Positions 10,423-15,712 of a stretch of DNA of 15,712 nt are shown in pieces. The DNA is from Dinochytrium kinnereticum (taxonomy: Eukaryota; Chytridiomycota; Chytridiomycetes; Chytridiales; Chytridiaceae). The notes under the pieces were generated by a model. That model was not told where the DNA came from. It did no database searches and worked only from the letters and a program-made list of their open reading frames with translations. Position 1 is the first letter of the stretch, and every line of letters starts with the position of its first letter. Location of the stretch: contig JADGJT010000467.1 of NCBI GenBank assembly GCA_027604005.1, forward strand, positions 1-15,712. Direction: 5' to 3'. Made by a program: the position numbers and the translations under genes.

Positions 10423-12637
10423 TCATGGCTGTTGCCAACGATAAATCGTCTGGGCCAATGCGTCCTTCCAGTCCTCTGCCCAGCACTTTCCGTGCACAAA
10501 TCCCGTCGTTACGCGATCCCTTTCATCGCCGTAATATGAGGAATCGGCCTTGCTGTGCACGGGAAGCTGTTCAGACCGCACGGATATCTCCTCATCGTCA
10601 CGTAATGGATGCTTCGTCGTGAAATGGCTATTCCAGCTAAAGAGTAGAGATGAGAACAATAAGTGGCGATATTTAATTTACACTGGGAAAGGATGTGCCT
10701 CGGCTATAAGTGAGTTAAGCATTTTAATGTTAACGAGGAAGCCTTACTGTTAAAGATATAATTTCTGGTGTTGAAGGGATTCTGAGGGTCAAACAGAAGG
10801 TACAAGTATTTGAGCGTCTCCGCAAGGAAGAAACTCTCCATCTTGTCCTCAAGCTTCCCCGTTCTTACGTCAACAACGTTCGAAAAGCCATTTTTTGTTC
10901 TCGTGCTGGTAGAAATTATCATAAAGTTGCGTATTTCATATCTTACATATTGTTCAATCTATCAACAATCTCCATCCCAAGATGAAGGATGTTATTATCC
11001 TTTGTTGCTCTAAAAGCGTGCAAGAGACTTTCAACATATTCAGGTCGTAGTGGGTACCTAAAATTAAATTAATTTAAAATGAGCGCCCTCGCTTACCCAG
11101 CACGGCCTTCAATGAATTGGGACGTTTGCAAATTGACTGCTTCAGGTAAAAACATAGCTTGTGAGAATAAAAATGAAATTGCGTTCAGCTCAGCCATTGC
11201 CTAGCAATTTGAAAATAAGCTCTAGCAGCGAATGCTCAAAGGTTCACCTCAGAAACGTCTCCTGCCAATACTTTCAGTCCAGGCCAAAATGCACCCAGTG
11301 AGTGAAAATGAGGCGCATAAACATGCCCTGAATCCATATTAACATCTATGTGCCAGTCATTGCGCTTCATATATATCTTAACAGCACGATAGGCCTTTGA
11401 CCCATCAGTTTAAGCTCACGTAGAAATATACTCTACCCTCCAAAACATCCCATTATATTCCTCCTCGTCTGAGAATGCTACGTACGATTTGAGCAGATAC
11501 TCATAATATGAATCAACAAGCCCACCAACGGAGCATTCCTAAATATATCAGCTATTTTTTTCAAGATATCTCTCACTCTATAAGTCCATTCCCCAGTTCG
11601 AACGTTTATATGATTCCCAAAGAGATCAATGCTCGATCTTCGCTTCCATAAAGCCCTCATTGCCCTTCGAGCAGCTATCTGCAAAGAAGGAACTGAATAT
11701 ATGTAATTTTTTGGGTATTATAGCTACCTCATACTTGGGATTGTCGGTAAGTAGGCTAAGCCATGTGAATTCAATACTGAACGACCCAGCACATGCTGTG
11801 CAGACGTCCTCAGATTCATCTTTGTTGACACCATTTTTCAAATTAATCTAAACAACGGTTAGTGCTTCAAAAGAAATCGACACTGACAGTTCCATAAGGT
11901 AATCCCGTTGGGGTATCAAAAGCAACGAGAAGGCGGTTCCCAAGATCTTCAGCTTTATCGAGCAACGACCGATCATAGAATTTAGAGACCTGGGGGTCCA
12001 TGACCGCCAGAATGTGGCATGACAAAAGACCACCCATCACCCTTATATTGGTTTCAAAGACAGATACGTTCACATCCAGATTAAAATCAATCGTATTGAG
12101 GAGACGGAGCCCATAAATAAAGGCAGTTTTATCCCCAAAAACCTTAGATCCTTTAGATTAAGGGCGATGCTCTCTATTCTCACCATCAAAGTATCCAAAG
12201 CGTCCACGAGGGTCAAGGAGAAGCTTTGGGAGACAATCAGATCAGAATCCGCAGACACACTCGACTTCCTCTCTTACTTGCCGATCGTGTCAAATCCTGT
12301 GCCGCTCAAAGGTTTAAGTTCATCCAGAGGAAAAGCCAGCGACATGTAGGAATGATATCCGTGGTAAAACATCTCCTTCACCTTAAGGCTGTTTGCCTAG
12401 TCAGTGTGTGCATGCAACATTCTCAATACCGATACTCCTCGATCGTTTGAGAACTAACAGGCTTTCCTGTTCCACCCGCTGGTAATGCATCACTTAACAA
12501 AGGGAAAGCAGATGAGGCCACACACCGTTGAAAGGCTCATGCCTTACGCGAGGCCCTTCATTCCCTTCTGCATCAACCCAAATGCTTAACAGCGTCAGGA
12601 CCGCAATAATAATGACCAAAACTCCCCAACGGCTCAT
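10423..12637 (-). CDS. GH47 alpha-mannosidase-like protein, EDEM/Htm1 type
   Basis: Fourteen-exon gene, 548 aa in this model. Exons in reading order: 12637-12526, 12478-12430, 12388-12278, 12223-12184, 12142-11888, 11847-11728, 11678-11577, 11538-11437, 11394-11248, 11200-11097, 11057-10947, 10905-10748, 10703-10682 and 10636-10423. In the ER this family trims mannose from misfolded glycoproteins to mark them for ER-associated degradation. The N-terminus (MSRWGVLVIIIAVLTLLSIW) is a signal peptide or anchor. GH47 motifs follow: EMFYHGYHSYMSLAFPLDEL, NFSLTLVDALDTLM (91-104), FETNIRVMGGLLS, CTACAGSFSIEF, NHINVRTGEWT, GLVDSYYEYLLKSY, PLRPEYVESL, KMESFFLAETLKYLYLLF and TEAHPF (471-476). The three catalytic carboxylates of GH47 correspond to E134, D272 and E387 and are all present. 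EDEM-type rather than Golgi/ER mannosidase I is suggested by VKEMFYHGYHSYM and KMESFFLAETLKYLYLLF. No HDEL-like ER-retrieval signal is seen. The last exon could continue in another frame. Confidence 0.95.
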
Positions 12638-12642
12638 GACAT
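12634..12642 (-). promoter_or_regulatory. Two-codon uORF overlapping the EDEM start
   Basis: On the minus strand ATG TCA TGA begins five bases before the EDEM ATG. The uORF stop and the main start share the bases ATGA. If the transcript starts upstream of 12642, scanning ribosomes would meet this uORF first and could reinitiate at the EDEM ATG. Confidence 0.45.
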
Positions 12643-12660
12643 TTCTTTTGTAATGGTACT

Positions 12661-12666
12661 TTTATT
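12661..12666 (-). terminator. Poly(A) signal AATAAA of the AAA/helical-repeat gene
   Basis: AATAAA on the minus strand begins 8 nt after the TGA at 12674-12676. It lies in a 36-nt spacer before the EDEM start. Cleavage 10-30 nt downstream would fall at or inside the 5' end of the EDEM gene. Confidence 0.5.
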
Positions 12667-12673
12667 ATTGTTG

Positions 12674-15600
12674 TCAGGTAGGATCAAAAGGCTCCCCTGA
12701 TCCCCACCGCAGCAGCGATATGAACCGCCTCTCCTCCAGTTCGTTTAGCATTCCTCGTTTCTGATCGGGGAGTACTCGAAGCAAATCAGAGAACCGGCAG
12801 GCGACTGCATACGTCAATGAAAGCTCCAGCGGTCCACCATTCCAGCTTTCATGGCCAATCTTTAATAACCCCGCTGCCAACATCTCACGAGCCCTCCGAA
12901 TGTTATTGTCAAGCAGGGCAAGTGCAATATTATATCGAAGACCAGAGGATTTTGCGGCTTTACACGTTTTACCCCATGCTGCACCATTAACCTTTACAAT
13001 TTTCGAGATAATGGATGAGAGAAATGGGCGGTTCAAACTTCTCCATTCGGTGATGAGGAGAAACGGGATAAGGGATGCAATGCTTAAGACCTTTCGGAAA
13101 ATCTAGTTTAGAATTAGATTGTAAGTATTATGCCTAACCTTCATTGACACGAGCGAATGGGTTTGAAAGCTCTCGCAGAAGTTGGCCATGTCAGAAAGCA
13201 GCTTGATGGCTGGCTGGAACTCTCCCGTGCGGGTGTAATAGAGGCATAACGCGCCCATCATGATGGCTCTACGCGCTGTACCGCCAACTTTCGGCAGAGC
13301 TTCGGCGAGAGCACGGACCTCAAGGCGTGATGACTCGACGTCGTCAATTATGATAGAGCAAAATATTGAGGCGCTGAAGCTCAAGGCTCGGCTCATGTGA
13401 TCGTCTTCCGAAAATGCCAAAGATAGTATAAGCTTGCAGTTGTCCTGAACTCTATCAAACTCTGCCAAATCAAGAAGAGTATATGTCGAGCTGACGAGCA
13501 TTTTACGAATAAAGGCATGATCACCAAAACTCTCTGCTATGCTAAAACCTTGGTTAATTATTTGCTTGATGTAATCACTACCTCATGCATTCCATCTTTA
13601 GCTTCAGGCTTTGATCCAGCTTCCCCTCGGCCTCTAGGATTTGGCTAATAAGATAATAGGAATCATGCGTGTCTGCAACAGCCGGCAACAGCTGCAACGC
13701 TCGCTTCAAATATTTTTTACCCATCAACTTCTTATTCGTATACCCTAGTAGTGTTAGCGAGATTTATACCATCAAACTCACAGAAATAATGTGCAGCTCG
13801 CGCGCATGCCTTTGCAAATTCCGCCGGAGTCTCCGAGATCTTCGCCAAAGCATCATTCAGATTCCATAGTGACGCTAAATACTTATCATAAGGGCTCAAA
13901 GAGGACCCAGCATGAAGTATCTCTGGTAAAGTCCCAAAAATCTTCGCAAGAATTTCGCCCCTAACCCGCGGTTCCTTCTTCTTGCTACTCTTCTTCAACG
14001 ACTTCTGTCCTTTAGAAGTATATGCCCATAATGCAATCTGCTTGACATATTCTTTGGTTATGACTATTTTGTAGTCTTGAGATGATTTGGGCCACGAGAC
14101 CCCTATACACTCCAATGCCCGTTTCGCAGAAGAAAGAGCTTCCTTTGCATTTCCGGAATGGATCTGCACCAATGCTAAGTCTGACCACCACCTAGCAAAG
14201 CTGGCCAAATCCTGGCTCTTCTTCACATGGCTAATATTAATCAGAGATTCTAGCGCATGTGCGCATTCTTTAGGGACCACAAAGATATAGTTAATTAATG
14301 GGATGGATGGAGATTTCATTCGACGATAAGAATAGATGTGGCTTACCCGGAAGCATCCATCGACTAAGACATAAATCGGCGAAACGCGATAGGTGAGAGA
14401 TATGCCTTGGCATGTCTTCTGATCGGCTTGCATGGAAGCAAACAAGAGGAAGAACCTCATTGGGATCGGTACCAATCAAGTCCTCAAAGTAATTCAAGAT
14501 ACCCATATGCATATCCTTGCACTTTCTTCCGGGGATTGATTCGTATATAACTCTAAAAACGTTAATAATACCCCGTATAATCCAGCTCACCGTCGAATAA
14601 ACGAATGTCGGAAAGCAAACCGCTTCTCCAAATTATTGATATCTAGCCCATAAGGAAACAAAAACGAAAATCTGTCAAATGCCTCAATCCACCCGCTCAG
14701 ATCCGAAACAGAACATTTCGGCTCAATAATGTTTGCGATCGCCTCCAACTCGAAGTAGTCTCCGTACACACTTCCAGCCTTCAAAAGATATTGAAATCGA
14801 TGGTCCAACGATCCATAAAGCAAGATAACACAGGCCTCCATCGTTCTTGGGAGATGACGCTCAATATTCACAAGGTCGCTTTGGTCTAACGGTCTGGGAC
14901 TAAAGAAGTATTCCTGTAATAGCGGCGACATTCGGATGACTTCCGATATCAAGTCAATATAAAGTGGGTTTCCGCCTGTCTTATGTATAAGGAGGTTTGT
15001 AGCATCTGAGTTTATCATCCCGATGCCTCGGTCTCGCCACTTCCACGACTAGAAGTTTTAAAGAAGATACAACATTAATTTCAAAAATACCAGAATATCC
15101 TTTGCATCCATAACTGTCAAAGGATTTAATTTGACATGATGTGCCCAGGATAAGTCTGTAATTTTCTTTAAAAGAGCCACCTTATCTTTCGGGCTTTCAA
15201 AGGCCAGAAGAAAGAGGACCTAATTTCCAGTAAGCCAATTAAACTAAAGAAAGCAAGTCTCAAATTCCTACGTTGGGGCAACTCCTCGCCAGCGCAATCA
15301 ACAAGTCCAAAGAGAGCGAATCAAACCACTACATTGATAAGGAAAACACAAATAAAGTCATTCACTCCACCTGTATCTCATCAAAGGCAAGCACTAAGAA
15401 AACCTTCTCGGAAATTCCTCTAACAATCTGGATAAGCAGGGCCTTCAGCAAATTATGCCTTGCGTGTTTGCTTATTTTTCTGGTCCTCTCAGATTCTTCA
15501 ATAGGAAGCCACGGAATTACATCCCTAAGCAGCGGAGCAAGATCAGTAGGCTCGCCTAACGTTTGAAGAATCTGTGTGATCAGTTCTGCAAGACCCAAAG

Positions 15601-15712
15601 ATTGGGATGCGACACTGATATGGCTCTCCTGTTTAGGAAGAGTATCGGCTGAGATCCCAATTGTATTGTCAATGCCTGAAAAATGTATTATCAGCAATGC
15701 CTTTATCAGCAG
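12674..15712 (-). CDS. AAA/STAND ATPase plus helical-repeat protein, soluble adenylyl cyclase (ADCY10)-like C-terminal part (5'-partial)
   Basis: Nine exons encode the last 878 residues. In reading order: 15675-15371, 15328-15272, 15219-15091, 15048-14591, 14552-14347, 14267-13782, 13744-13582, 13541-13139 and 13102-12674. Phases agree at each junction. The 37 nt at the right edge end in TTTTTCAG after GCTGATAATA and look like the end of another intron. The first part is the C-terminal half of a P-loop NTPase domain: a Walker B-like strand VFLVLAFDEIQW followed by DSLSLDLLIALARSCPN, then VLFLLAFES, HKTGGNPLYIDLISEVI and the helical-domain motif YLLKAGSVYGDYFELEAIANIIEP. The remainder is helical repeats of TPR character (GNAKEALSSAKRALECIG; LDQSLKLKMECM; LLDNNIRRAREMLAAGL). 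This order matches the region after the cyclase domains of soluble adenylyl cyclase. Ser/Thr- or histidine-kinase proteins with a COG3899 ATPase share it, and the catalytic domain is outside the window, so cyclase identity is unproven. Confidence 0.6.
15676..15712 (-). other. Partial intron at the right edge
   Basis: On the minus strand these 37 nt contain GCTGATAATA (branch-like) and end ACATTTTTCAG directly before the first visible exon. The matching donor is outside the window. An in-frame TTG at 15697 is not a credible start. Confidence 0.6.

Noticed and set aside
10305..10622. 105-codon plus-strand ORF
   Set aside because: It lies antisense to the last EDEM exon, which is supported by splice phase and family context.
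1..15712. CRISPR array, operon promoters, tRNA, rRNA, insertion sequence or viral insertion
   Set aside because: None was seen. The intron-rich genes are eukaryotic, and I found no cloverleaf, no array of spaced repeats and no transposase-like or polymerase-like frame.

Overview
The window comes from a nuclear, intron-dense eukaryotic genome. Nearly every gene is interrupted by short GT-AG introns. I modelled 45 introns, and 24 of them are 36-45 nt long. Many carry a CTAAC- or CTGAT-like branch site just upstream of the acceptor. Compact genes, tiny introns, and the combination of a MOV10/SDE3 helicase, an EDEM mannosidase and a large AAA-plus-helical-repeat protein like the tail of soluble adenylyl cyclase suggest an early-diverging (chytrid-like) fungus. 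That taxonomic placement is inference.

Layout: (1) 1-2523 (+): 3' part of an anoctamin/TMEM16 membrane protein, 6 visible exons, cut by the left edge. (2) 2524-4763: gene-poor stretch with one doubtful small Ser-rich, possibly mitochondrial gene at 3608-4051 (+), which overlaps a long open frame on the other strand. (3) 4764-8859 (-): complete 15-exon MOV10/SDE3/Armitage-type SF1 RNA helicase, 1124 aa. (4) 9150-10280 (-): 6-exon basic protein, 292 aa, probably of the DUF4602 (C1orf131/Faf1) ribosome-biogenesis family. (5) 10423-12637 (-): 14-exon GH47 EDEM/Htm1-type mannosidase, 548 aa in the preferred model. (6) 12674-right edge (-): at least 9 exons encoding 878 aa of an AAA/STAND-ATPase plus helical-repeat protein, most like the C-terminal part of soluble adenylyl cyclase (ADCY10); its N-terminus is outside the window.

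The exon models were joined by hand from reading frames, splice sites and family motifs. Phase was checked at every junction of genes 1 and 3-6. The genes serve unrelated processes: lipid/ion transport or membrane contact, RNA silencing or decay, ribosome biogenesis, ER glycoprotein quality control, and cAMP-type signalling. I see no operon-like or new multi-gene system. The points most worth checking are an anoctamin that seems to have lost most of its calcium-site residues, the 36-nt gap between genes 6 and 5 with a poly(A) signal and a two-codon uORF, a 13-nt microexon in the helicase, and a stop-free intron that mimics a membrane helix in gene 4.
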